In this document: positions 48,624 to 56,814 of the stretch, one piece after another
How the letters are laid out: each line of letters starts with the position of its first letter
How positions within the stretch are numbered: position 1 is the stretch's first letter
From: Leifsonia shinshuensis
GTDB lineage: Bacteria; Actinomycetota; Actinomycetes; Actinomycetales; Microbacteriaceae
DNA length: 64,000 nucleotides
Assembly: GCF_031456835.1 (NCBI RefSeq)
Contig: NZ_JAVDVK010000001.1
Coordinates: 1,364,001 to 1,428,000 of the forward strand
Reading direction: 5' to 3'
Notes under the pieces: model-generated
What the model was told of the DNA's origin: nothing
Database searches by the model: none
Seen by the model: the letters and a program-made list of their open reading frames with translations, nothing else
Position numbers and translations under genes: made by a program

Positions 48624-50369
48624 TCAGCGCGCGGTGCGGCCGCGCGCCAGCACGGCGGCGTGCAGCGCGGCGACCGTCTCGCCGTCGTCGAGGTCCATGC
48701 CGAGGAGCTCCTCGATGAGGGCGATCCGCTGGTAGAAGACCGAGCGGGACAGGTGGCTCGCCGCCGCCGCGCGCGTGCGGTTGCCGGGGTGCGTCAGGTA
48801 GGCGCGCAGCACATCCACCAGGTCGCCGCCGGTCGCGAGATCGTGCTCGATCAGGGGCCGCAGCATCTGCTCCGTGTGCTCGAGCATCCGCGGATCGCTG
48901 CCGAAGGCGTTCACCAGCCGGAGCAGCGGACGGTGCTGCACCCGCTGCACGACCGGCCGCCGGCCGAGGCGCGCGTCCGGCCGGGCCGACGATCCCGCCG
49001 CCAGTTCGACGGCCTCTTCGAGCGACGACAGCAGCCCGGTGATCCCGCGGGCGTCCGACCCGACGGCGACGACCGTCGCCGGGTCGTCCAGCCGCGCACC
49101 GGCGACCGCCTCAGCGATCGCCTCGAACAGCGCGTCACTCAGCCCGCCACCCGATCGACCACTCGGTCCGCCGCCCACGGCACCGCCCGCCGCGCCACCA
49201 GGCCCGGCGCCAGGCCCGCCACGCACGGAGCCGCCCAGCGCGCCACCAACCACCGCGCCACCCGCGGCACCACTCACCCCACGCCCCGCCCCCACCGACA
49301 CCGCGACCACCAACGTCCCCGCCTGCTCCGGGTGCCGCCCCGCGACCGCGTCCGCCCCCGCCGCCCGCGCCGCCTCCACCGCCCGCGGCGCCGCGGCCAC
49401 CGGCAGCGTTCCCGATCGGAGACGCAGCGCCGCGCCCGCCAGCGTCCGCCCGGCCACCGGGAACCCGGCCGCCTCGAAGCGCGCCGTCACGCCGCCCTCC
49501 CCCGCGAACCGCCGCCCCAGCAGGGCGGACAGCAGCGCGTCGTGGCTGCGCCGCGTCCACTCGTCGTCGTCGCGGTCCGACAGCCGGCTGAGCGCGAGCG
49601 CGACGGCCGCCTGCTCCAGCACGTTGGAGCGGCCGGCGGGATGCTGCTCGCCCGGCAGCGCGACGAGGTGCCCCCAGCGCATCCCGCGCGCCTCGACCGG
49701 CACGATCGTCCAGCCTCCGCCCTCGCCGCGGTGCGCCGAGCGCGAGCGCTGCTCCCACTGCGCGAGCTCCGCCTCCCCGCCGCGCTGGCCGGCATCGAGT
49801 CCGGCCGCCGCGACGACGCGGTGGCTGGTGTCCTCCAGCACGACCGGTGACGCGAGCACCCGCGCGGCCTGCTCGACGATGAAGTCGGCCGGGCTGCCGC
49901 GCAGGCTGAGGTCGGTGAAGAGCGCGTGGATGTCGTCCCGCGCCCGCAGAGCCGCCATCTGCTCCGCGATGATCCGGGCGTGGACCGCCTCCGTGATGGC
50001 GACGAACCGCGCCTCCCGGTGCAGCACGGCGAAGGGCAGGCCGGCGGCCTCGAACTCGTCGACGAGGGCGGAGGGAGCGACCGGCATCGGCGGCCCGAGC
50101 TCCAGGACCAGCCCGGCGACGTCCGCCTCGATCAGCACGCGCCCGAGCCTGCGCAGCGCCGCGTCGTCGGACGGCCAGCCCACCCCCGTGGCGAGCAGCA
50201 GCTCGCCGCCCGACCCGAGCCGTGCCGCCTCCGCGGTCTCGGCGACGTGCACCCAGCGCACCGGAGCATCCAGCCGGTCCCGTCCGGTCAGCACCTCCGG
50301 GAGCGCCCGCGCGACCGGCTCCATCCGCAGCACCTCGCGCACGGTCGGGAGCACGGAGCTCACCGTCAC
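48624..50369 (-). CDS. PucR-family transcriptional regulator
   Basis: 581 aa from GTG 50369 (CCGGAG six bases upstream); ATG 50423 is an alternative giving 18 more residues. An N-terminal PucR sensory domain (LPTVREVLRMEPVARALPEVLTG) is followed by a GGDEF-like middle region, and a C-terminal PucR-type helix-turn-helix (VLRAYLTHPGNRTRAAAASHLSRSVFYQRIALIEELLG). An unusual Gly/Ala-rich stretch of about 50 residues, with many GG and GP pairs, is inserted before the last third (DNA about 49140-49300). Divergent from the dehydrogenase-aminotransferase pair, so probably its regulator. Confidence 0.87.
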   Translation of the reverse strand: MTVSSVLPTVREVLRMEPVARALPEVLTGRDRLDAPVRWVHVAETAEAARLGSGGELLLATGVGWPSDDAALRRLGRVLIEADVAGLVLELGPPMPVAPSALVDEFEAAGLPFAVLHREARFVAITEAVHARIIAEQMAALRARDDIHALFTDLSLRGSPADFIVEQAARVLASPVVLEDTSHRVVAAAGLDAGQRGGEAELAQWEQRSRSAHRGEGGGWTIVPVEARGMRWGHLVALPGEQHPAGRSNVLEQAAVALALSRLSDRDDDEWTRRSHDALLSALLGRRFAGEGGVTARFEAAGFPVAGRTLAGAALRLRSGTLPVAAAPRAVEAARAAGADAVAGRHPEQAGTLVVAVSVGAGRGVSGAAGGAVVGGALGGSVRGGPGAGPGGAAGGAVGGGPSGRSGGGLSDALFEAIAEAVAGARLDDPATVVAVGSDARGITGLLSSLEEAVELAAGSSARPDARLGRRPVVQRVQHRPLLRLVNAFGSDPRMLEHTEQMLRPLIEHDLATGGDLVDVLRAYLTHPGNRTRAAAASHLSRSVFYQRIALIEELLGMDLDDGETVAALHAAVLARGRTAR

Positions 50370-50515
50370 CACCGGCTCCGGACGAACTGTTCGGCTGGGT
50401 GCCGGGTCCCGACGATCTGGCATCGCTTCTGGCGCCTCCGCTCTGTGACGATGGGGAGACCAGCCTACTTCCACCACCGGGCAGAACGTCCGGACCGATC
50501 CACCTGGAGGACCTC

Positions 50516-52015
50516 GTGGCCCTGATCCGCCACTTCATCGCCGGCGCGGAGCACCCCGCCGACCCGACCGCGCGGCCGGACCGCACCGGTCCCGTGTTCG
50601 ACCCCGCGACGGGCGAGCAGCAGCACGAGGTCGCCCTCGCCGACGCAGCGGAGACGGCCCGCGCGATCGCCGCCGCCAAGGCCGCCTTCCCGGCCTGGCG
50701 CGCCACCAGCCTGACCAAGCGCGCCGACGTGATGTTCCGCCTTCGTCACCTGCTCACGGAGCGGCGCGACGAGCTCGCCGCGATCGTCACCTCCGAGCAC
50801 GGCAAGGTGCTGTCGGATGCGGCCGGCGAGATCGGCCGCGGGCTCGAGAACGTCGAGTTCGCTTCCGGCCTCATCGACAAGCTCAAGGGCGAGTACAGCG
50901 AGCAGGTGTCCACCGGCATCGACGTGCACAGCGTGAAGCAGCCGGTCGGCGTTGTCGGCTGCATCACGCCGTTCAACTTCCCGGTCATGGTGCCGCTGTG
51001 GATGGTCGCCAGCGCGATCGCCTGCGGCAACACCGTCGTGCTCAAGCCGAGCGAGAAGGACCCGAGCGCCTCCGTCTTCCTGGCGAAGCTGTTCCGCGAG
51101 GCGGGCCTGCCCGACGGCGTGCTGAACGTCGTCCACGGCGACAAGGAGGCGGTGGACACCATCCTCGACTCCCCCGACGTGTCGGCCGTCAGCTTCGTCG
51201 GTTCCACCCCGATCGCCCGCTCGATCTACACGCGGGCCTCGGCCGCCGGCAAGCGGGTGCAGGCCCTCGGCGGCGCGAAGAACCACATGGTGGTGCTCGA
51301 GGATGCGGACATCGACGCGGCCGCGGACGCCGCGGTCTCCGCCGCGTACGGATCGGCCGGCGAGCGCTGCATGGCCGTGAGCGTGGTGGTCGCGGTCGGC
51401 GACGTGGGCGACCGGCTGGTGCCGGCCATCCACTCGCGCCTGGATGCGCTGCGGATCGGCCCGGGCACCGACGCGGCCAGCGAGATGGGCCCGCTCATCA
51501 CCCGCGAGCACCGCGACAAGGTGGCCTCCTACGTCAGCGGCGCGGCCGCCGAGGGCGCCACGGTCGTCGCCGACGGCACGCAACGCGAGTTCGACGGAGA
51601 CGGCTTCTTCGTCGGCGTCAGCCTGCTCGACAACGTCCGGCCGGGCATGAAGGCGTACGACGACGAGATCTTCGGGCCGGTGCTGAGCGTGGTCCGCGTC
51701 GGCTCCTACGAGGAGGCGGTGGAGCTGATCAACGCCAATCCGTACGGAAACGGCGTGGCGCTGTTCACCCGCGATGGAGGCGCGGCACGGCGCTTCGAGT
51801 TCGAGGTCGAGGTCGGGATGGTCGGCATCAACGTGCCCATCCCGGTGCCCGTGGGCGCGTACTCGTTCGGCGGCTGGAAGAACTCGCTGTTCGGCGACTC
51901 GCACATCTACGGCCCCGAGTCGTTCCACTTCTACACGCGGAGCAAAGTGGTCACCACGCGGTGGCCGGACCCGGTGCACTCGCGCATCGAGCTCTCCTTC
52001 CCCGGCAACTCCTGA
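50516..52015 (+). CDS. mmsA: CoA-acylating methylmalonate-semialdehyde dehydrogenase
   Basis: 499 aa from GTG 50516 (GGAGG five bases upstream). It converts methylmalonate or malonate semialdehyde to propionyl- or acetyl-CoA. Diagnostic blocks: VGCITPFNFPVMVPLWM, LGGAKNHMVVLEDAD, and the catalytic cysteine in GSAGERCMAVSV, plus the C-terminal GGWKNSLFGDSHIYGPESFHFYTR typical of MmsA/IolA. Longer open frame upstream overlaps the divergent regulator and is rejected. With the aminotransferase next to it, it could complete beta-alanine or beta-aminoisobutyrate breakdown. Confidence 0.93.
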   Translation: MALIRHFIAGAEHPADPTARPDRTGPVFDPATGEQQHEVALADAAETARAIAAAKAAFPAWRATSLTKRADVMFRLRHLLTERRDELAAIVTSEHGKVLSDAAGEIGRGLENVEFASGLIDKLKGEYSEQVSTGIDVHSVKQPVGVVGCITPFNFPVMVPLWMVASAIACGNTVVLKPSEKDPSASVFLAKLFREAGLPDGVLNVVHGDKEAVDTILDSPDVSAVSFVGSTPIARSIYTRASAAGKRVQALGGAKNHMVVLEDADIDAAADAAVSAAYGSAGERCMAVSVVVAVGDVGDRLVPAIHSRLDALRIGPGTDAASEMGPLITREHRDKVASYVSGAAAEGATVVADGTQREFDGDGFFVGVSLLDNVRPGMKAYDDEIFGPVLSVVRVGSYEEAVELINANPYGNGVALFTRDGGAARRFEFEVEVGMVGINVPIPVPVGAYSFGGWKNSLFGDSHIYGPESFHFYTRSKVVTTRWPDPVHSRIELSFPGNS

Positions 52016-52029
52016 GCGACGAGGACGAC

Positions 52030-53451
52030 ATGACCGACACCATCCACACCGCCGCGACCACGCGCACCGGCTACCTCGACCGGCACGGCGTCGAGCACCC
52101 GTTCGGCGACGAGGCGGCTGAGCGCCAGGTGCGCAGCGACGACCGCACGCACGTCTTCCACTCCTGGAGCGCGCAGGCGAAGATCGACCCGCTGCCGATC
52201 GCCGCAGGTGAGGGCTCGACCTTCTGGGACTACGAGGGCAACGCGTACCTCGACTTCAGCTCCCAGCTGGTCAACCTGAACCTCGGCCACCAGCATCCCG
52301 ATCTCGTCGCCGCCATCCAGCAGCAGGCCGGCCGCCTGACGACGGTGCAGCCGTCGATGGCGAACGACGTGCGCGGGGAGCTCGCCCGCCGCATCGCGGA
52401 GGTCGCGCCGGGGACGCTGAACAAGGTCTTCTTCACGAACGGCGGAGCGGACGCGAACGAGTACGCGGTGCGCCTCGCCCGCCGGGTGACCGGCCGCCGC
52501 AAGGTGCTCTCGATGTACCGCTCGTATCACGGCGGCACGGCGACGGCGATCTCGCTGACCGGCGACCCGCGCCGCTGGGCGAACGAGCCGTCCGACCCGT
52601 CGGTGGCGCACTTCTTCGGGCCGTACCCGTACCGGTCGGCGTTCCACGCGACCACCGCTGAGGAGGAGACGCAGCGCGCACTCGAGCACCTCGAGAGCGT
52701 CATCGTCCTCGAGGGCGCGGCCACCGTGGCGGCGGTCATCCTCGAGACGATCGTGGGGACGAACGGCGTGCTCGTGCCGCCGCCCGGTTACCTGGCGGGC
52801 GTGCGCGAGCTGTGCGACCGGTACGGGATCGTCTACATCGCCGACGAGGTGATGGTCGGTTTCGGCCGGGTCGGCGAGTGGTTCGCGGTGGATGCGTTCG
52901 ACGTCGTCCCAGACCTCATCACCTTCGCGAAGGGCGTCAACTCCGGATACGTGCCGCTGGGCGGCGTCGTGATCTCCGACGCGATCGCCTCCTACTTCGA
53001 CGACGTCGCCTTCCAGGGCGGCTTGACGTACTCGGGCCACCCGCTCGCCTGCGCCGCCGGGGTGGCGACCTTCGACGTGTTCGAGCGCGACGGCATCCTG
53101 CAGCGGGTCCGCGACCTGGGGAGCCGCGTGGTCGAGCCGGAGATCCGCTCGTGGCTCGACCGGCATCCCTCGCTCGGCGAGGTGCGCGGGCGCGGGCTGT
53201 TCTGGGCGCTGGAGCTGGTGCGCGACCGCGAGACCCGCGAGCCGCTGGTGCCGTTCAACGCGGCGGGTCCGGATGCGGCGCCGATGGCGGAGGTCGCGGC
53301 GGCCTGCAAGGCGGCCGGCGTCTGGCCGTTCACGCACTTCAACCGCGTGCACATCGCACCGCCGCTGGTCATCGAGGAGGACGAGCTGCGGCGCGGACTC
53401 GCCGCGATCGACGCCGCCCTGGATGTGGCGGACCGGTACTCCACACGCTGA
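52030..53451 (+). CDS. Class III omega-aminotransferase
   Basis: 473-aa PLP enzyme, 14 bases after mmsA. Conserved class III features: FFTNGGADANEYAVRLAR, MYRSYHGGTATAISLTG, YIADEVMVGFGRVGEW (PLP Asp) and the Schiff-base lysine in LITFAKGVNSGYVPLGG. It is likely to transaminate an omega-amino acid such as beta-alanine or GABA to the semialdehyde that MmsA consumes; taurine or putrescine substrates are also possible. Confidence 0.9.
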   Translation: MTDTIHTAATTRTGYLDRHGVEHPFGDEAAERQVRSDDRTHVFHSWSAQAKIDPLPIAAGEGSTFWDYEGNAYLDFSSQLVNLNLGHQHPDLVAAIQQQAGRLTTVQPSMANDVRGELARRIAEVAPGTLNKVFFTNGGADANEYAVRLARRVTGRRKVLSMYRSYHGGTATAISLTGDPRRWANEPSDPSVAHFFGPYPYRSAFHATTAEEETQRALEHLESVIVLEGAATVAAVILETIVGTNGVLVPPPGYLAGVRELCDRYGIVYIADEVMVGFGRVGEWFAVDAFDVVPDLITFAKGVNSGYVPLGGVVISDAIASYFDDVAFQGGLTYSGHPLACAAGVATFDVFERDGILQRVRDLGSRVVEPEIRSWLDRHPSLGEVRGRGLFWALELVRDRETREPLVPFNAAGPDAAPMAEVAAACKAAGVWPFTHFNRVHIAPPLVIEEDELRRGLAAIDAALDVADRYSTR

Positions 53452-53513
53452 CAGTTCTCCACAGCCTGCGCCCGCCCCGGTCCGCCCGGGCGGGCGCAGG
53501 CTAACCTGGCACC

Positions 53514-54665
53514 ATGAGTGAACCCGGAGACGGCCGTGTCGCGGTCTACATCGACTTCGACAACATCGTCATCTCGCGCTACGACCAGGTGCACGGGCGC
53601 GGCAGCTACATGCGCGACCGCCCGAAGTCGAGCTCGACCCAGCCCAAAGCATCCTTCGCCGACAAGCTGGCCGAGGCCCGCGTCGACCTGGGCGCGGTGA
53701 TCGACTTCTCGTCGTCGTTCGGCACGCTCGTGCTCACCCGCGCCTACGCGGACTGGTCGTCGGCCGTGAACGCGGAGTACCGCGGGCAGCTGGTCGGCCG
53801 GGCGGTCGACCTGGTGCAGCTCTTCCCCGCGGCGGCGTACGCCAAGAACGGAGCCGACATCCGGCTCGCAGTCGACGCCGTTGAAGACCTGTTCCGCCTG
53901 CCGGAGCTCACGCACGTCGTGATCGTGGCCGGCGATTCGGACTACATCCCGCTGGCCCAGCGGGTGAAGCGGCTCGGCCGCTACGTGATCGGGATCGGCG
54001 TGGCCGGGTCGACCGCCAAGTCTCTCGCCGCCGCGTGCGACGAGTTCGTCAGCTACGACGACCTGCCCGGCATCGCCCGGGACGAGGCGGCGGACGCCGA
54101 GGAGGCCGAGCTGGAGGCGGAGGAGGCGGAGGCTGCTGTCGCCGAGGCTGAGGCCGGGTCGGGCGCGGCTGCGGCTGCGGCCTCGAGCGGTTCTGCCGTC
54201 GTGGCGGAGGACTCGCCGGCGGAGGCCGACGGCGACACGGAGGCGGCCGCCGCCGACGGCGCCGCTCCCGAGGCGGACGCTGCGCCCGCGAAGCGCCCGA
54301 CCCGCCGCGGCGGTCGTAAACGCGCCCCGGCCGCAGAGGGCGGCGCGGATGCGACGGAGGAGCAGCAGGAGGACCCGCAGCACGTGGCGACCCGCCTGCT
54401 CGCCCGGGCGATGCAGCTCGGCCACGAGAAGGACGACTCGCCGTGGCTGCACAGCTCGACGGTGAAGGGCCAGATGAAGCGGATGGATCCGTCCTTCAGC
54501 GAGAAGGCGCTCGGCTACCGCTCGTTCAGTGACTTCATCAAGTCGCGCAGCGACCTCGTCGAGCTGGACGACAGCTCCACCGCCCAGATGCTGCGGCTCG
54601 CGCCGACCCGCCCGCGCCGCGCCCGGCACAGCGGGCGCGCGGCCGACCGGGTGTCCGCGTCCTGA
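53514..54665 (+). CDS. NYN-domain nuclease-like protein with C-terminal OST-HTH domain
   Basis: 383 aa. The N-terminal NYN (PIN-like) domain spans about 8-185: VAVYIDFDNIVIS and VVIVAGDSDYIPLAQRVKRLG carry the acidic metal residues. A long low-complexity Ala/Glu-rich linker (about 190-270) and a basic patch (KRPTRRGGRKRAP) follow. The C-terminal LOTUS/OST-HTH domain (about 285-365; SSTVKGQMKRMDPSFSEKAL, SFSDFIKSRSDLVEL) binds RNA in other proteins. Probably an RNA-binding ribonuclease; target unknown. ATG 53514. Confidence 0.85.
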   Translation: MSEPGDGRVAVYIDFDNIVISRYDQVHGRGSYMRDRPKSSSTQPKASFADKLAEARVDLGAVIDFSSSFGTLVLTRAYADWSSAVNAEYRGQLVGRAVDLVQLFPAAAYAKNGADIRLAVDAVEDLFRLPELTHVVIVAGDSDYIPLAQRVKRLGRYVIGIGVAGSTAKSLAAACDEFVSYDDLPGIARDEAADAEEAELEAEEAEAAVAEAEAGSGAAAAAASSGSAVVAEDSPAEADGDTEAAAADGAAPEADAAPAKRPTRRGGRKRAPAAEGGADATEEQQEDPQHVATRLLARAMQLGHEKDDSPWLHSSTVKGQMKRMDPSFSEKALGYRSFSDFIKSRSDLVELDDSSTAQMLRLAPTRPRRARHSGRAADRVSAS

Positions 54666-54700
54666 GCCGGCACACAGCCACCGGGAGTTGACTGCGGTCC

Positions 54701-55651
54701 ATGGCAAGCGAGCGGACAGCGCGACAGTGGACAGCAACGCAGTGGGGCGGACCGGAGACCTGGGAGTTCGCGGAGGTGCCGGTGCCCGATCCTGGGCCCG
54801 GCGAGGTGACCATCCGGGTGACGGCCGCGGGCGTCAATCCCGCTGACTACAAGCACGTGTCCCAGCCGCGGCCGGGACTCGACCTGCCGGTGCCGATCGG
54901 CTACGAGGTCGCCGGCGTGGTGTCGGCCCTCGGTCCGGACACCGAGCTCGCCTCCGGCGGCGGCTCGGTCGGCGACCCGGTGGTGGCGTTCCGCATCCAG
55001 GGCGGGTACGCCACCGAGGTGACCGTCCCCGCGAAGGACGTCTTCGCCAAGCCGCCGCGCCTGGCCGACGAGGAGGCCGCGAACCTCCTCCTCGTGGGCA
55101 CCACCGCCTCCCAGATGCTGCACGTGACGGATGTGCGTGCGGGCGAGACCATCCTCGTGCACGGCGCGTCCGGCGCGGTCGGGGTGAGCATCCTGCAGCA
55201 GGCCGCCGAGATCGGCGCACGGGTGATCGGCACCGCGAGCGAGGCCAGCTTCGCGCGGGTGCGCCGCTTCGGCGGGCTCCCGGTCGCCTACGGCGCGGGC
55301 CTCGCCGAGCGGGTGACCGAGGCCGCGCAAGGTCCGATCGCCGCGGCGCTCGACACCGTCGGAACCGAGGAGGCGATCGACGTGTCCCTCGAGCTCGTCC
55401 CCGACCGCATCCGCATCGTGACGATCGTCGCCGCGCAGCGGGCCGAGAAGGAGGGCTTCCACGCCGTGTTCGGCGCGCAGCCCGAGAGCCAGGCCTACCG
55501 CGACTCCGTCCGCGCCCACCTGCTGGAGCTCGCGGGCAGCGGCCGCCTGCAGGTCCCGGTCGCGCGCACCTACCCCCTCGCCGAGGCCCCCGACGCGCTG
55601 GCGTTCCTGAAGCAGGGCCACCCCGGCGGCAAGCTCGCGCTGCTCCCCTAG
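54701..55651 (+). CDS. Zinc-independent quinone oxidoreductase (MDR family)
   Basis: 316-aa NADPH-dependent reductase. Fold motifs: PGPGEVTIRVTAAGVNPADYKH, IGYEVAGVVSALGPDT, and the nucleotide-binding ILVHGASGAVGVSILQQAAEIGARVIGTA. The catalytic-zinc cysteines of alcohol dehydrogenases are absent, so the QOR/zeta-crystallin subgroup. Expected to reduce quinones or enones. It converges on two small genes across palindrome B6. Confidence 0.9.
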   Translation: MASERTARQWTATQWGGPETWEFAEVPVPDPGPGEVTIRVTAAGVNPADYKHVSQPRPGLDLPVPIGYEVAGVVSALGPDTELASGGGSVGDPVVAFRIQGGYATEVTVPAKDVFAKPPRLADEEAANLLLVGTTASQMLHVTDVRAGETILVHGASGAVGVSILQQAAEIGARVIGTASEASFARVRRFGGLPVAYGAGLAERVTEAAQGPIAAALDTVGTEEAIDVSLELVPDRIRIVTIVAAQRAEKEGFHAVFGAQPESQAYRDSVRAHLLELAGSGRLQVPVARTYPLAEAPDALAFLKQGHPGGKLALLP

Positions 55652-55677
55652 CGCGGGCGCCCGCGTCCCCTCGCGGT

Positions 55678-55740
55678 CGAAGATTTGTGCCAAATCGCGG
55701 TTATGGCAGCGCCAAAACCACTATTTGGCACAAATCTTCG
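55678..55740. repeat. Palindromic element B6
   Basis: Thirty-base arms 55678-55707 and 55711-55740 pair with three mismatches around an AGC loop. Outer part AAGATTTGTGCCAAAT, core CGCGGTTATGGC. Between two convergent genes, ending four bases before a stop codon. Confidence 0.9.
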
Positions 55741-55744
55741 CGGG

Positions 55745-56068
55745 TCAGTCGCGCCCGGCCAGCCCCTCGGCCTCGCGCTCCGAGATCAGCTCCATGCCTC
55801 CGGTGCGCTGGCTCGTGTGCAGCAGCGCCTCCATCCACCGCTCGTTGAGCTTCGGCGGGTGCGTCTCCGTGAAAACGAAGGCCAGCGGGATCTCGCGGCT
55901 GATCCAGAGGCTCATGCGCCCGCCGCCCAGTTCGGCCGCGATCTGCCAGTTCAGCAGGAAGCTCTCGTGGCGCCGAAGCTTGGTGACGAGGGCGATCTTC
56001 ACATGCGCCAGGGTGCGGTCGTCGAACTCGTACTCCTGCGCCTGCGTGCCGTAGATCAGTCTGCCCAC
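55745..56068 (-). CDS. Small conserved protein (DUF7882-like), copy 2
   Basis: 107 aa from GTG 56068. It opens MGRLIYGTQAQEYEFDDRTL, then AHVKIALVTKLRRHESFLLNW and a block with SLWISREIPLAFVFTETHPPKLNERWMEAL. I know this as a small protein typical of Microbacteriaceae, sometimes labelled as DNA-ligase-like, which the sequence does not support. The function is unknown. The copy upstream has the same layout with one base between them, so the two are a tandem duplicate read as an operon. Confidence 0.82.
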   Translation of the reverse strand: MGRLIYGTQAQEYEFDDRTLAHVKIALVTKLRRHESFLLNWQIAAELGGGRMSLWISREIPLAFVFTETHPPKLNERWMEALLHTSQRTGGMELISEREAEGLAGRD

Positions 56069-56069
56069 G

Positions 56070-56447
56070 TCACCCGACCTCGTGCCGCCTGCCCTGCTTC
56101 GCCTTGCTCTCGCGGTAGCTGCCGGCCGGCACCTCCTCGCGGATCTCGGCGCGGAGGGCGTCCTCCAGCACCAGCCCGACGTTGCTGTTGGCGCGCTCGC
56201 TCAGGATGGTGAGCCAGTCGCGGTTGAGCTCGGGCAGCTCCGTCCCGGCGAACACGAACTGGACCGAGATCGACGGGTCGAGCCAGATCGACCGGAGCAC
56301 GCCCTGCGGGCTGGCAGTGCGGTCGGTCCAGATCAGCAGGAAACCCTCGCGGCGGCGCAGCTTCGACTGGATCACCGCCTGCAGGTGCGCGAGCACGCGA
56401 TCGTCGAACGTGAAACCGTCCGCACCGTCGTAGATCAAGGTTCCCAC
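56070..56447 (-). CDS. Small conserved protein (DUF7882-like), copy 1
   Basis: 125 aa from GTG 56447 (AGGAAGGA about eight bases upstream). Same framework as its neighbour: MGTLIYDGADGFTFDDRVL, AHLQAVIQSKLRRREGFLLIW, SIWLDPSISVQFVFAGTEL, ending in a basic tail. It begins with the GTL-IY, F-FDD, KLRR-E-F motifs typical of the family. Function unknown; probably a single small domain that acts as a dimer. Divergent from an 81-aa gene. Confidence 0.82.
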   Translation of the reverse strand: MGTLIYDGADGFTFDDRVLAHLQAVIQSKLRRREGFLLIWTDRTASPQGVLRSIWLDPSISVQFVFAGTELPELNRDWLTILSERANSNVGLVLEDALRAEIREEVPAGSYRESKAKQGRRHEVG

Positions 56448-56532
56448 GGGGGTCCTTCCTGTCGAGATCACTTTCTCGAAACAGCCGCGCGCCGTCAAGG
56501 CATTACTGCGCGCGCCGCCGTACAGTCCGGTC

Positions 56533-56778
56533 ATGGACGCTCTCACGCGAACCATCAAAGCGGCCCTCCTCTACGAGGACGGCCGGACCCTCGACAGCGT
56601 CGTGGTCGTTCCCCTGATCGGCGGATGCCCGCCCGGGGAGATCCGCGTCGCCACCACGTTCGCCGGCGCCCTCGCCTACGACGTGTACGAGCTGGCGGAC
56701 GAGGAGCAGTTCTCCTCCATGCCGGCCTACCCCTACCGCTCCACCGTTCCCGTCACGACGAAGGACCTCGAGGACTGA
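56533..56778 (+). CDS. Small protein of unknown function
   Basis: 81 aa from ATG 56533. It is soluble, with a VVVVPLIGGCPPGEIRVAT strand-like region and an acidic C-terminus (VTTKDLED). I do not recognise it. GC-rich codon use is similar to its neighbours. It lies between the divergent DUF7882-like pair and an MFS gene 36 bases downstream, with which it may be co-transcribed. Confidence 0.6.
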   Translation: MDALTRTIKAALLYEDGRTLDSVVVVPLIGGCPPGEIRVATTFAGALAYDVYELADEEQFSSMPAYPYRSTVPVTTKDLED

Positions 56779-56814
56779 CCGGGGCGCCACCCGCCCGCGA
56801 GTAGCGTTGACGGA

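Noticed and set aside
50222..52015. 597-aa form of the mmsA product
   Set aside because: Overlaps the divergent pucR gene; GTG 50516 has a good ribosome site and matches family length.
55745..56447. DNA ligase function for the two small proteins
   Set aside because: At about 110-125 aa they lack the nucleotidyltransferase motif KxDG and other ligase motifs.
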